Assembly (NCBI GenBank): GCA_016861025.1
Contig: BOKO01000026.1
Location: 1-64,000 of the forward strand
DNA: 64,000 bases
Reading direction: 5' to 3'
Source of the DNA: Chloroflexota bacterium
GTDB lineage: Bacteria; Chloroflexota; Anaerolineae; Caldilineales; Caldilineaceae
The notes under the pieces are model-generated. The model was not told the DNA's origin and did not search any database. It saw nothing but the letters and a program-made list of their open reading frames with translations. The first letter of the stretch is position 1; each line of letters begins with the position of its first letter. Positions 41,371 to 52,121 of this stretch are shown piece by piece. The position numbers and the translations under genes were made by a program.

Positions 41371-42822
41371 ATGCGTGTACTATTCGTTGAAAAACAGATC
41401 AACTATGAGCCACAGGGCATCATGCAGCTCTCTTCGGTGCTTAAACAGGCCGGGCATGAGGTGGGGCTGGCGATCGCCGATCAGGAGGATCCGGTGAAAT
41501 TTGCGCGCGAGTTTGAGCCAGACATCGTCGGCTACAGCGTGATGACCGGTTCGCAGCGCTACTATTTTGACCTCAACATGAAGATTCGTGAGGCAATGAA
41601 CGGCCATAAGGTCATGTCGGTCTTCGGCGGGCCACACCCGACCTTCTTCCCAGAGATGATCGAGGAGCCGGGCGTCGATGGGCTGTGCGTTGGCGAAGGC
41701 GAGGGGCCGATGGTCGATCTGGCGAATGCACTCGGCAACGGTGGGCTGAAGCCGGACATCCCCAACTGGTGGTTCAAGATCGACGACGAGATCGTGCGCA
41801 ACCCGGTGCGCCCGCTCGTGCATGATCTCGGCTCGCTGCCGCGCCCGGATCGGGAGCTAATCTACGACAAACACGCCTATCTGCGCGATGCGCCGATTAA
41901 ACACTTCATGGGATCGCGCGGCTGCCCATACCAGTGCACCTACTGTTTCAACCACGCCTACTATCAGATCTATAAGCGCGAGCGCCGCGGCAACCAACGC
42001 CCAGTCGACATGATCATCGACGAGGTCAACTGGGTGCGCTCGCAGTGGCCGCTGGAGCATGTCTTCTTCATCGACGACCTCTTTATCATCTTCGACGACT
42101 GGCTGGAAGAGTTCGCCGACAAGTGGCCCCGTCAGGTGGGGTTGCCTTTCTTCTGCAACGTGCGCGCCGATTTGATCGTGAAGGCGCCCTACAAGGCGGA
42201 CATCCTGGCGCGCGCCGGCGCTTACACCGTGAGCATGGGCATCGAAGCCGGCAACGACCGCCTGCGCCGCGAGCTGCTCAAGCGCCACATGAGCAAGGAG
42301 CAGATCATCGAGGCAGGGCGTCTGTTGCGTTCGGTCGGCATCAACGTTACGGCGACCAACATCCTCGGTCTGCCCGGCAGCCGGCTAGAGGATGACCTGG
42401 AGACGATGCGCCTCAACGCCGACGCCAAGGTTTCGTATGCGCAGGCGTTCATCTTCCAGCCCTACCCGGGCACAGAGCTTGGCAAATATGCTGAGGATAT
42501 GGGTGTGGCCTCGGTCGGGACATTCGACGACATTTCGTCGATCTCCTGGGAACGCTCGCCGCTGCTCTTTAAGGATGAAGACGAAAAGCGCCAGGTCGAG
42601 CATTTGCAGCGTTGGTTTGCGATCGGCGTCGAGTTCCCGTGGATGGAGCCGGTGATCCGCTGGCTAATCAAGGCGCCGCACAACGCCTTCATCGACAAGA
42701 CCTACTGGATCATCCACAAAACCTTCAAAGGCTATCTGCTCAACCAGCGCGTCTACGCCACCAAGTTCAGCGTGACCAAGCTTTTCAAAACGGCGCAGCA
42801 TTTCTTCCGCATGGGGTCGTAG
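41371..42822 (+). CDS. B12-binding-domain radical SAM enzyme
   Basis: A 483-residue protein with an N-terminal cobalamin-binding Rossmann domain (residues about 1-135; 'GYSVMTGSQRYYFDLNM', 'FGGPHPTFFPEMIEE', 'CVGEGEGPMVDL') and a radical SAM barrel with the cluster cysteines C185, C189 and C192 in RGCPYQCTYC, followed by GIEAGNDRLRRELLKR. Members methylate carbon or phosphorus atoms or rearrange carbon skeletons, as in hopanoid or antibiotic synthesis. The start has a perfect SD (AAGGAGG). It lies divergent from the carbamoylation genes and may act on the same product. Confidence 0.92.
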   Translation: MRVLFVEKQINYEPQGIMQLSSVLKQAGHEVGLAIADQEDPVKFAREFEPDIVGYSVMTGSQRYYFDLNMKIREAMNGHKVMSVFGGPHPTFFPEMIEEPGVDGLCVGEGEGPMVDLANALGNGGLKPDIPNWWFKIDDEIVRNPVRPLVHDLGSLPRPDRELIYDKHAYLRDAPIKHFMGSRGCPYQCTYCFNHAYYQIYKRERRGNQRPVDMIIDEVNWVRSQWPLEHVFFIDDLFIIFDDWLEEFADKWPRQVGLPFFCNVRADLIVKAPYKADILARAGAYTVSMGIEAGNDRLRRELLKRHMSKEQIIEAGRLLRSVGINVTATNILGLPGSRLEDDLETMRLNADAKVSYAQAFIFQPYPGTELGKYAEDMGVASVGTFDDISSISWERSPLLFKDEDEKRQVEHLQRWFAIGVEFPWMEPVIRWLIKAPHNAFIDKTYWIIHKTFKGYLLNQRVYATKFSVTKLFKTAQHFFRMGS

Positions 42823-42826
42823 GACA

Positions 42827-43066
42827 ATGGCAACCAGCACGATGACCAACCAGGAGGCGCTCGATCTGATCCGCACCTTTCTCAAAGCGCCCAGCGACGA
42901 GGCGCTGATGAAAGAAGTGAATCTTAATCTGCCGCGCGTTGACGGAACCTTCTTCACCGTGCTCAATCAGTCGGTGACGCAATTGCGGCGCGAAGGCAAA
43001 CCGCAGATCGCCGATGCGCTTGAAAAACTTGGCGACACGATCTTGCGCATGAAGACGTTGATTTGA
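42827..43066 (+). CDS. Small hypothetical protein downstream of the radical SAM gene
   Basis: A 79-residue soluble, mostly helical protein that starts 4 bp after the radical SAM stop and is surely co-transcribed. It has no Cys, no signal and no recognised motif; the sequence includes LNLPRVDGTFFTVLNQSV. It could be a dedicated partner of the enzyme. Function unknown. Confidence 0.6.
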   Translation: MATSTMTNQEALDLIRTFLKAPSDEALMKEVNLNLPRVDGTFFTVLNQSVTQLRREGKPQIADALEKLGDTILRMKTLI

Positions 43067-43118
43067 AGAGTTGCGAGGGGCGAAGTGGATGTCGCCTCTT
43101 GTTGTTTCAGAACACGGA

Positions 43119-44987
<1,869 letters not shown>

Positions 44988-44994
44988 GCACGCT

Positions 44995-45000
44995 AGTATA
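44995..45000 (-). promoter_or_regulatory. Close -10 box of the membrane glycosyltransferase-like gene
   Basis: TATACT reads on the minus strand seven bases before the ATG and no SD is present, as at 2488, 3514 and 6401. Confidence 0.35.
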
Positions 45001-45042
45001 GCGCACGCCGCAGTGAATAGCGATAGAACGGGAGGGGCTGTC

Positions 45043-46053
45043 TCACTGTTGTGCGACGCCGCCAACCGGTGGGGCGCCGTGAGGAATTTCAGGAAACAGT
45101 CCTTGACGTTGCACCCACCGCAACACCTGGGAAATCAGAGCAAGCACGGGAAGCTCAATCAACGGCCCGATCACCAGCGCAAGCGCAACGAGCGGCGCAT
45201 CGGGGAAAGCAACAACGGCAATTGCCAGGGCAATCGGCGAATTCCGGGCCAACGTCGTGTAGCTCAAGGAGACGAAGTTTGCGAAGGTGCTCTTGAGCCA
45301 TTTGCTCACCACGAATGCGAGCGCCAGATTGCCAGCAAAGAAGATCAGAATAGGAGGCAAAAGCTGCAAAAAGACCTGTGGTCTCTGCGCAATTGCCCGT
45401 CCTTCCGACGCAAAGACCGCCACAATCGCCAGGGCGAGCGCAACGATCTGCACCGGCTGCACCGCTGGCAGCATGCGCTGTTCGAGCCAGACGGCTGAAC
45501 GATAACGCACGATCAGGTGGCGCAGCGTGTTGGCAATCACGAGGGGCAGCAGCAGGACGAGCGCAATGCTTTCGAGCACAAGGCTCCAGTCAAGTGGGAA
45601 CACGGCGCCGGCGAAGACCAGGAGATAGATCGGCAGCAGCAGGAGTTGCAGCACCAGATTGACAGGCAACAATGCAGTGCTCAGCAACAGATTGCCTCTG
45701 GAAATCCCCGTAAACACAAGATACCAGTCGGTGCAGGGCGTCACCATCAGCATCAGGAAGCCGACCCACAACGCCGGTTGGTCACGCAGAAACAGCCAGC
45801 CGAGCAGCCAGGCAAATAGCGGCGTCCAGCCAAAATTGATCGCCAGACTGGCGATTGCAACAGTGCGAAACTGAAATGCGCTGTTGAAATTGCGCAGCGG
45901 CACGTGCAGAAACACGCCCGTGAGCATGAGCATCAGCAGGGGCGAAATCAAAGCGGCGGCGTTCTGTGCAACCACAGGAATGTGACCTAGCGCAAGCCCG
46001 ACCAGGACCGCAGCGAGAATGATGAATGGTTGAGCTTTTTCCAAAAGCGTCAT
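45043..46053 (-). CDS. ACR3/BASS-family transporter (arsenite-permease-like)
   Basis: A 336-residue protein with about ten helices. The fourth-helix segment FLMLMVTPCTDWYLVFTGISRGN matches the ACR3 pattern in which a conserved Cys (TPC here, usually APC) is needed for As(III) export; TALLPVNLVLQLLLLPIYLLVF follows as in ACR3. The bile-acid:Na symporter branch of the same superfamily is the alternative. No arsenic regulator or reductase lies nearby, so the substrate is open. The start at 46053 has a TGAGG ribosome site. Confidence 0.75.
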   Translation of the reverse strand: MTLLEKAQPFIILAAVLVGLALGHIPVVAQNAAALISPLLMLMLTGVFLHVPLRNFNSAFQFRTVAIASLAINFGWTPLFAWLLGWLFLRDQPALWVGFLMLMVTPCTDWYLVFTGISRGNLLLSTALLPVNLVLQLLLLPIYLLVFAGAVFPLDWSLVLESIALVLLLPLVIANTLRHLIVRYRSAVWLEQRMLPAVQPVQIVALALAIVAVFASEGRAIAQRPQVFLQLLPPILIFFAGNLALAFVVSKWLKSTFANFVSLSYTTLARNSPIALAIAVVAFPDAPLVALALVIGPLIELPVLALISQVLRWVQRQGLFPEIPHGAPPVGGVAQQ

Positions 46054-46235
46054 CGTTGCCTCAGGACAGAATGCCAGTGTTGAGAGCGGCGCCAAAGTTC
46101 TGAAGATTCAAAGTTCTGAAGATAGTGTATTACCGCGCAAATAGCAAAAAGGGGAAGCTTAAGGTGGAGCAGCTTTGCCGATTGCGGCGCTTGACGGTAT
46201 GCTTGTCAGCTTATGAAGCACCAAAAGGACCTGGC

Positions 46236-47225
46236 ATGACCGAACCGAATCCACTAGAGCACCATTTGCCCGAAGCGGCGACCATTCAACTGCGCTGCAG
46301 CGTCGGCGTGATCGCTCACAACCATGAAGCGACGATCCTGCCGCTGCTTGCGGCGCTGGTCGACCAGCACCTGCACCGCGTCGAGATCGCCGAAATCATT
46401 GTTGTAGTCAGCGGCTGCACCGACCGAACGAGTGAGCTCGTTGCAGGCTTCGCCGCCGACAATCCACTGGTGCGCTGGATTGAGCAACCAGTGTGGCTGG
46501 GACGCACACAGGCGATCAACGCGTTCTTGCAGGAATGCACGACTGACATCTGCGTGATCGAAAACGGCGACACCGTGCCACATGCATACGCCATCGAGAA
46601 CCTGGTGCGCATGTTTGCCGACCCCACCATCGGCATGGTCGGCGCGCAGAAAGCCCTCCCCGAAATGCCGACGCATGTCACCGGTCTCCTCAATCACCTG
46701 CGCACGCGTATGGAGCATCAGCTCGCGCTCGACATCCCGCGGTTGAGCGAAATGATCGCCTTCCGCAAGGTCTTTGACGCCATTCCGGTTGAGAGCGCGG
46801 TCGATGAAGCGTTCGTCGAGGCGCTGGTCATCCGTCATGGTCTTGCCCTGCGCTATGCGCCCGATGCAATGGTCTATGTCACCGGGCAGCCGTCGCTGGC
46901 AAGCTTCATGATGCAGCGGCGGCAGAGCCACGCCGGCTATCTACGCCTGAAGCAGAAATATGGCTACACCGTCAGCAGCCTGCGCAGGCGTTCCGTGCTG
47001 AAGGTGGCGCTGCTGGAGCTGTGGAGTGCGATCCGGCTGGCGTGGGTCATCTTTTTGCTTGGTGGGCTGGAGCTATGGAGCCGCATTCTGGGTTGGTATG
47101 ACTTCGCCGTGAAACGCAACCGTCACGTCGTCTGGGATATGGCATGGAGCCAGAAGCAAAATGTCCACGACAGACGCAGCCAACATGAAAAGGAGAAACC
47201 ATCGCTTGATCCGAACCGGACTTAG
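46236..47225 (+). CDS. Glycosyltransferase family 2 membrane protein
   Basis: A 329-residue GT-A enzyme. VGVIAHNHEATILPLLAALV begins the nucleotide-binding fold, IIVVVSGCTDRTSELV is the typical second strand, and ENGDTVPH stands at the DXD position. The C-terminus has one membrane helix (about residues 255-280) and a basic tail. The start at 46236 has AAGGA; the longer frame has no SD. Probably builds an envelope glycan; acceptor unknown. Confidence 0.82.
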   Translation: MTEPNPLEHHLPEAATIQLRCSVGVIAHNHEATILPLLAALVDQHLHRVEIAEIIVVVSGCTDRTSELVAGFAADNPLVRWIEQPVWLGRTQAINAFLQECTTDICVIENGDTVPHAYAIENLVRMFADPTIGMVGAQKALPEMPTHVTGLLNHLRTRMEHQLALDIPRLSEMIAFRKVFDAIPVESAVDEAFVEALVIRHGLALRYAPDAMVYVTGQPSLASFMMQRRQSHAGYLRLKQKYGYTVSSLRRRSVLKVALLELWSAIRLAWVIFLLGGLELWSRILGWYDFAVKRNRHVVWDMAWSQKQNVHDRRSQHEKEKPSLDPNRT

Positions 47226-47266
47226 CACGCTTGTTTCTCCTGCGGGATTACCTTCCAACGCCTGCG

Positions 47267-48172
47267 CTACGTTGCCATCGCATCGCGGATTTCCCGATAA
47301 CCGATCGGCGTGATGCCTTCCTGCGCCAGGAACTCGCGCAGTCGGTCCGAGCGGAAGTATTCATACTCAAAGGTGCGCCAATGAGCGCGGTCGGGCGAGA
47401 TCGCTTCGATGTCGCCGGGCGCGTTTGGGTGCAGGCTGATGTAGGTGACGCCCGGCGGCAACGCGCGCAACATCGCCTCGTAGAGTTCAGCGCGGCCACC
47501 CTCATCATCCCCCGGCCCGTAACCCGGTGTGACGCCAAAGTGATCGACCAACACCATACCGCGCGCCTCCAGCCCGGCGACGAAGCTCGCCCATTCGGCG
47601 TCGCTTGCCTGTGTGAAGCCCATCCCGCGCACCGCCTGGCTGAGCTGGCGCAGCACCAGCACCGGGACGCCGTACTCGAAGCCCAGCGCGATATACGCCG
47701 GAAAGAGCGCCGGATGCAGTGCTGCACCCATGTGCGCGTCGATATGTGTGAAATCGACGCCCCATCTGCGCACCAACTCGATCTGCGCGCGCAGTTCATC
47801 GACCACAGCATCCGTGCGCATCGTTGCATACGTCTCGGCAGGCCACTGCCAGAAATAGCCGTTTGCATCGATCAGGCCGGTGGTTGCGTCGCGCGTCCCA
47901 ACCGGTCCCCAGCGATAGCCCGACCACTCGCTGTTGAGCGTCAGATGCACGCCGACATCGACCGTCGGATGCGCCGCGCAATAGTCCAGGATTTCCGGCG
48001 CCCATGGACAAGGCGCCATAATCGAGCCGCATTTGACGATGCCGGCTTCCAGCAGCTCGATGAACGCCTGGTTGCTGCCATGACACATGCCGACATCGTC
48101 GGCGTGAAAGATGACAAGCCGCGCGTCAGGCGGATAGCCAAGATGGGCAAGGATTGGATTCGGATTTGTCAT
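47267..48172 (-). CDS. ChbG/YdjC-family carbohydrate deacetylase
   Basis: A 301-residue metal hydrolase. HADDVGMCHGSNQAF supplies the Asp ligand, VGVHLTLNSEW and FTHIDAHMGA supply the His ligands. ChbG removes an acetyl group from chitin oligosaccharides; relatives act on other N-acetyl sugars. Its start overlaps the receiver gene by 4 bp, so it is the third gene of a tightly coupled operon with a GH13 enzyme. Confidence 0.85.
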   Translation of the reverse strand: MTNPNPILAHLGYPPDARLVIFHADDVGMCHGSNQAFIELLEAGIVKCGSIMAPCPWAPEILDYCAAHPTVDVGVHLTLNSEWSGYRWGPVGTRDATTGLIDANGYFWQWPAETYATMRTDAVVDELRAQIELVRRWGVDFTHIDAHMGAALHPALFPAYIALGFEYGVPVLVLRQLSQAVRGMGFTQASDAEWASFVAGLEARGMVLVDHFGVTPGYGPGDDEGGRAELYEAMLRALPPGVTYISLHPNAPGDIEAISPDRAHWRTFEYEYFRSDRLREFLAQEGITPIGYREIRDAMAT

Positions 48173-48588
48173 TGTAGACCTTTTTCGTGCTCTGTCTGAC
48201 GCGACTGAAATAGCCGCTGCAGCTTCTCATGCAACTCTCGCATGCCGTAGGGCTTTTGTACATAGTCGACGACGCCGCTGACGGGGAACTCGCCGAGCAC
48301 ATCCCCGGCGTCATGGCCGCTGGTGATGATTACCTGTAACTCAGGATGGATGACGCGCAGTGTGTTGTACGTCTCGACGCCGTTCATGCCGGGCATCGTC
48401 AAATCGAGCAACACACAGTCGATTTCATTGCCATATTGGCTGACAAGTTGCACGGCTTCTTCGCCGCTGCCCGCCAGCAAGGTGCGATAGCCGAATGCAT
48501 CGAGCATGTCGCGACACACCTCACGCAGCGCCTCTTCATCTTCGACGACCAACACAGTGTTGGCGCGTAGAGTATCATCAAAAGTCAT
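48169..48588 (-). CDS. Stand-alone response-regulator receiver domain
   Basis: A 139-residue CheY-like protein. VLVVEDEEALREV holds the acidic pair, VLLDLTMPGMNGVE the phosphorylatable Asp (about D60), IITSGH the Ser/Thr and VQKPYG the Lys. There is no output domain. Its start and stop overlap the GH13 and ChbG genes by 4 bp each, so the three proteins are made at set ratios. No histidine kinase is adjacent. Confidence 0.88.
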   Translation of the reverse strand: MTFDDTLRANTVLVVEDEEALREVCRDMLDAFGYRTLLAGSGEEAVQLVSQYGNEIDCVLLDLTMPGMNGVETYNTLRVIHPELQVIITSGHDAGDVLGEFPVSGVVDYVQKPYGMRELHEKLQRLFQSRQTEHEKGLQ

Positions 48589-50684
48589 GTTCGATCCGAT
48601 AGTTCTTCCGTACTTACCAGATATGCCTTACCCGCATGTCCTTCCAGGTGCACGCGCAGCCTTCCTTGTTCGTCGATGCGACCCGCGTCCTCATTGTGCA
48701 ATAGCTCGTGCACAGGGCGGTTGCTCAGCCCCTCCAGCATAACCACTTCATCAATCGGCTGAGTCGAAAAGTTGAGCGCCGTGATCTCGACGCCCAGGTC
48801 GTCCGGCAGTTCATGCACCATCAGTAGCAGACCGGGCGTCGCAACGTCGGGCACGGCGATCTGGCGGCTTTCATAGATGCGGTGGCGGCGGCGCACGTCG
48901 AGCAGATGACGCAACTGGCTGGCGAAGGAGTTGGGGTCGCGCAGTTGGTCGGGCAGCGCGCCGTAGAGCGCACGCGCGCGCGGCAAGCCTGCCTGCGAAT
49001 GCGTCGCTGCGGGATCGACGCCCATCAGGTCGTAGGCGCCGCGGTTGATCCAGCGCGTGTCGCCGTCTGCCATCAGGTCAGCCACCGCCTCAGCCGGCAG
49101 CGTCAGCGCTCCGACCAGGTCCCAGCCCGACAACGCAAAGACGCCCGGCTGCAGCGCGTTGTACATCGCCAGCAGCAGATGCGCGCGTTGGATGGCGGCG
49201 ACCTGCGCAGCGTCGAGGCGATCAAGGTCACGGATGCGCAGCGCGGCAGCCGCCATCGACGCCGTGGTGCAAGCCACGCCATTGGTGGTGAAGCGTAGGT
49301 TGTAGGGCGTCTCAGGTCCGGCCAGGAGCGCGTACATTATCTCGCGGATTTGTTCGCGCAGTTCGCTGCCGCGTAGTTCCTGGCCGTTGAAGCGATAGCG
49401 GTCATCCTTGTGGAGCGTCCAGAAGTGCACAAGCTCCAGCGTCAGCTCGTCGTGATTCTGCAGTGCGTGCACCAGCGAGGCCGGATCGACGCCCGCCTTG
49501 TGCATCTCGCGCAGCATCAACCGCAGGAACTCGGCGTCGCCCGTCGCCAACGCCACATGATAGGCTGGCCGCGTAATGAAGTCATAGGAGAGGTCGGCGC
49601 CGCCGTTGGACATGGCGGCGATATCGTCGATGGTCAGGTTTAGCTCCTGGAAGGTGAAGCCGCCAGCCTTGCGCACCAGCCCGGCGATCAGCTGGTTCGC
49701 CGTCACCGACAACGGATGTCCCTCTGACCAGACGGCGCCGTCGCCGCGGCGCTCCACGCCAAGAAAACCGTTGGCATCCAGCCGCAGCATCGACGCGCCG
49801 AGCACGCCAAGCGAATGCAGCGCATCGCCCATTACCAGCCGCGGACCGGCAAAGGACGGGTCGAGCCAGTTGAGCGTTGGCTGTCCATCTTTGAAGTAGT
49901 GCAAATAGACCCAGCGCCGCGTCACGCCGTCGACGCCCTTCACCGCGGCGGTCGCGCTCCAGTCGGTCTCCTTGACGCCCGGCTCGTAGAAGATCGTGCG
50001 CGAGAGCGGCCCCACGATGTAACCTTTGTCGCGTAGCGCCGCCACCGCTTCGCTGCCCAGGTTGGCGGAATCTTTACCAGCGGGAACATCGGGCAGCAGC
50101 GACCAATCCGCCTGCGCAATCTCGACCATGTGGTAGATGCCCGGGTAGTCGCCGTAGGCGCGCTCCGCCAGACGGAAGTCCGGCCCCTTGCCTGTATGCC
50201 CCGGCACAATATCGTCGATCACGATGGCGCCGTTGGCATTGGCGGTGCGGCACATGGCGATGAATTCGTCGATCGCGCCCAGCCCGGGGTCGATCTCCAG
50301 CCCGATGCGGTCGAAGTTGCCGTCGATCGAGGGTGTAAAGGAGCGCCCGCTCACGCCGCCGGCGCGCTTCATCGGCCCTGTATGGACCGCCTGCACGCCG
50401 ATTTCTGCAAACGCCCGCCACAACGCCGGGTCGCCCAGCGTGCGCAGCACCGATTCCCCTGGCCGCGTCACGATTGACCCTGGATAGGCGGCAAACCAGA
50501 CCGAAGCCAGCGCCGCGGCCGCGCGCGGCTGTGTGGCGGCGTAAGGACGCTGCCACATCGCGCCGTTCGCCGAATAGCGCCGGGCGACCGCCGCCCCCTG
50601 TTCCAGCATAGCGTGGTCGAGCAGCCAGGCGATGTCGTCGTCTTGTTGTGTGGCCCCGGGAGGTGGCGTTGTACGGTCGGTCAT
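48585..50684 (-). CDS. GH13-family alpha-glucanotransferase/hydrolase, trehalose-synthase-like
   Basis: A 699-residue (beta/alpha)8 enzyme of the alpha-amylase clan. MLRLDANGFLGVE carries the nucleophile Asp, GFTFQELNL the likely acid/base Glu, and LQNHDELTLE the third Asp. The layout with 'VIDDIVPGHTGKGPDF' resembles trehalose synthase and related maltose-acting enzymes, but the sequence is divergent and the reaction is not certain. It has a final beta-sandwich. SD AAAGGC precedes the ATG. It leads the operon with the receiver and ChbG genes. Confidence 0.75.
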   Translation of the reverse strand: MTDRTTPPPGATQQDDDIAWLLDHAMLEQGAAVARRYSANGAMWQRPYAATQPRAAAALASVWFAAYPGSIVTRPGESVLRTLGDPALWRAFAEIGVQAVHTGPMKRAGGVSGRSFTPSIDGNFDRIGLEIDPGLGAIDEFIAMCRTANANGAIVIDDIVPGHTGKGPDFRLAERAYGDYPGIYHMVEIAQADWSLLPDVPAGKDSANLGSEAVAALRDKGYIVGPLSRTIFYEPGVKETDWSATAAVKGVDGVTRRWVYLHYFKDGQPTLNWLDPSFAGPRLVMGDALHSLGVLGASMLRLDANGFLGVERRGDGAVWSEGHPLSVTANQLIAGLVRKAGGFTFQELNLTIDDIAAMSNGGADLSYDFITRPAYHVALATGDAEFLRLMLREMHKAGVDPASLVHALQNHDELTLELVHFWTLHKDDRYRFNGQELRGSELREQIREIMYALLAGPETPYNLRFTTNGVACTTASMAAAALRIRDLDRLDAAQVAAIQRAHLLLAMYNALQPGVFALSGWDLVGALTLPAEAVADLMADGDTRWINRGAYDLMGVDPAATHSQAGLPRARALYGALPDQLRDPNSFASQLRHLLDVRRRHRIYESRQIAVPDVATPGLLLMVHELPDDLGVEITALNFSTQPIDEVVMLEGLSNRPVHELLHNEDAGRIDEQGRLRVHLEGHAGKAYLVSTEELSDRT

Positions 50685-50900
50685 TGTGTTGCCTTTCAGT
50701 TGAGAGCGTGTCGGTGTTGACTGCCGAAATTATACCAGGAACGGTGTGATCTGACGGCATTGCGCAGCAGATTGACATCGCTCCCAATGCCCGTCTATAA
50801 TCCGCGACAAATGCAATCTGTCGAGCTGCAACGACGCACGACCGACGACTCAGGCTGCTGGCCAGGCGTCACGCACATATCACCAAACAAGGAGCCACCC

Positions 50901-51989
50901 ATGTATCTGAAAGATATTCGCGCCTGTGTGGATCGCGTGTTGGAAGGGACGCGGCGAACGCGCGCTGAGCGTCGCGCTGTCGAAGTGAACCCTGCAAATG
51001 CAATGATGCTCGATGCGCCGCCTGTCATCGCCGGTATCGAACTGCCGCAGAGTCTGGCGCTGATCACGCGCAAGTTGTGGAAACCAGGGATGACACTGCG
51101 TGTGCGCTTCCTCGATGGCGACCCTGTGATCCAGCAGCGGCTGCAACCCTTCGCTCACGTTTGGAGCCAATACGCCAATCTCAAGTTTGCGTTCGGCAAC
51201 GACCCCGACGCCGAGATTCGCATCTCGTTCAAACAGCGCGGCTCGTGGTCGTATCTCGGCACCGACGCGCTCGGCATCCCCAAGAACCAGGCGACGATGA
51301 ACTTTGGCTGGCTGACGCGCGAGACCAGCGATCAGGAGTATTCGCGCGTCGTTACGCACGAGTTCGGTCACGCCATCGGTTGCATTCACGAACACCAAAA
51401 TCCAGCCAGCTCGATCCCGTGGGACAAGCCGGTCGTCTATCGCTATTACGCAGGGCCGCCCAACAACTGGACAAAAGAGCAGGTCGACGTCAATCTTTTC
51501 CAGACCTACGACCGCACGCAGACACAGTTCTCTGAGTTTGACCCGCATTCGATCATGCTCTATCCGATTCCCAACGAGTTTACGATCGGTGACTTCGAGG
51601 TCGGCTGGAACACAGATCTGTCGGCGGTGGACAAGGAATTTATCGGAAGAATCTATCCCTTCACAGACAAACCCGAACACAGGCTCGTGATCGATGGCGG
51701 CGCGCTCAACGAGTCGATCGGCGCGCCAGGCGAGCTAGACAAATTCACCTTTGCCGTGGCGAAACGCGGGCGTTACCGAATCGAGACATTGGGCAGGCTC
51801 GATCTGGTGATGGGGCTGTACGGCCCTGACGACGAGAAGAAACTGGTGCGTAGCGACGATGACAGCGGCGTCGGGCTAAACCCGCGCATCATCAGCACAC
51901 TCAATCCGGGCGTCTACACCGTGCTCGTGCGCCACTTTAGCCCCCAAAAGACCGGCGCATATCAAATCCAGGTGACAACAGAAAAGTAA
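50901..51989 (+). CDS. Astacin-like (M12A) zinc metalloprotease with C-terminal PPC domain
   Basis: A 362-residue protein. HEFGHAIGCIHEHQNP is the astacin zinc motif (H-E-x2-H-x2-G-x2-H-E), and DPHSIMLYP is the Met-turn with SIMLY. The last 110 residues fit a pre-peptidase C-terminal beta domain (LDKFTFAVAKRGRYRIETLGRLDLVMGLYGPDDE). No signal peptide is present from this start (AAGGAG, ATG 50901) or in the upstream extension, so it may stay inside or use another route. Bacterial astacins are less common than animal ones. It is a single gene. Confidence 0.88.
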   Translation: MYLKDIRACVDRVLEGTRRTRAERRAVEVNPANAMMLDAPPVIAGIELPQSLALITRKLWKPGMTLRVRFLDGDPVIQQRLQPFAHVWSQYANLKFAFGNDPDAEIRISFKQRGSWSYLGTDALGIPKNQATMNFGWLTRETSDQEYSRVVTHEFGHAIGCIHEHQNPASSIPWDKPVVYRYYAGPPNNWTKEQVDVNLFQTYDRTQTQFSEFDPHSIMLYPIPNEFTIGDFEVGWNTDLSAVDKEFIGRIYPFTDKPEHRLVIDGGALNESIGAPGELDKFTFAVAKRGRYRIETLGRLDLVMGLYGPDDEKKLVRSDDDSGVGLNPRIISTLNPGVYTVLVRHFSPQKTGAYQIQVTTEK

Positions 51990-52004
51990 AATTCATGAAG
52001 ATTT

Positions 52005-52095
52005 GATAGAACGCGATGACGCAGATTGAGCGGATCAACGCGGATTTTCAATGATCCGCACAAATCCGCCTGATCCGCGTCATCCGCGTTCTATC
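52005..52095. repeat. Imperfect inverted repeat, 'GCGGAT' type
   Basis: GATAGAACGCG-ATGACGC at the left end is mirrored by GCGTCATCCGCGTTCTATC at the right, with internal GCGGAT units. It is a dispersed noncoding element between the protease and hisC genes. It could form a long hairpin. Confidence 0.6.
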
Positions 52096-52121
52096 CTGCA
52101 TCACATACGAGGTGGATCACA

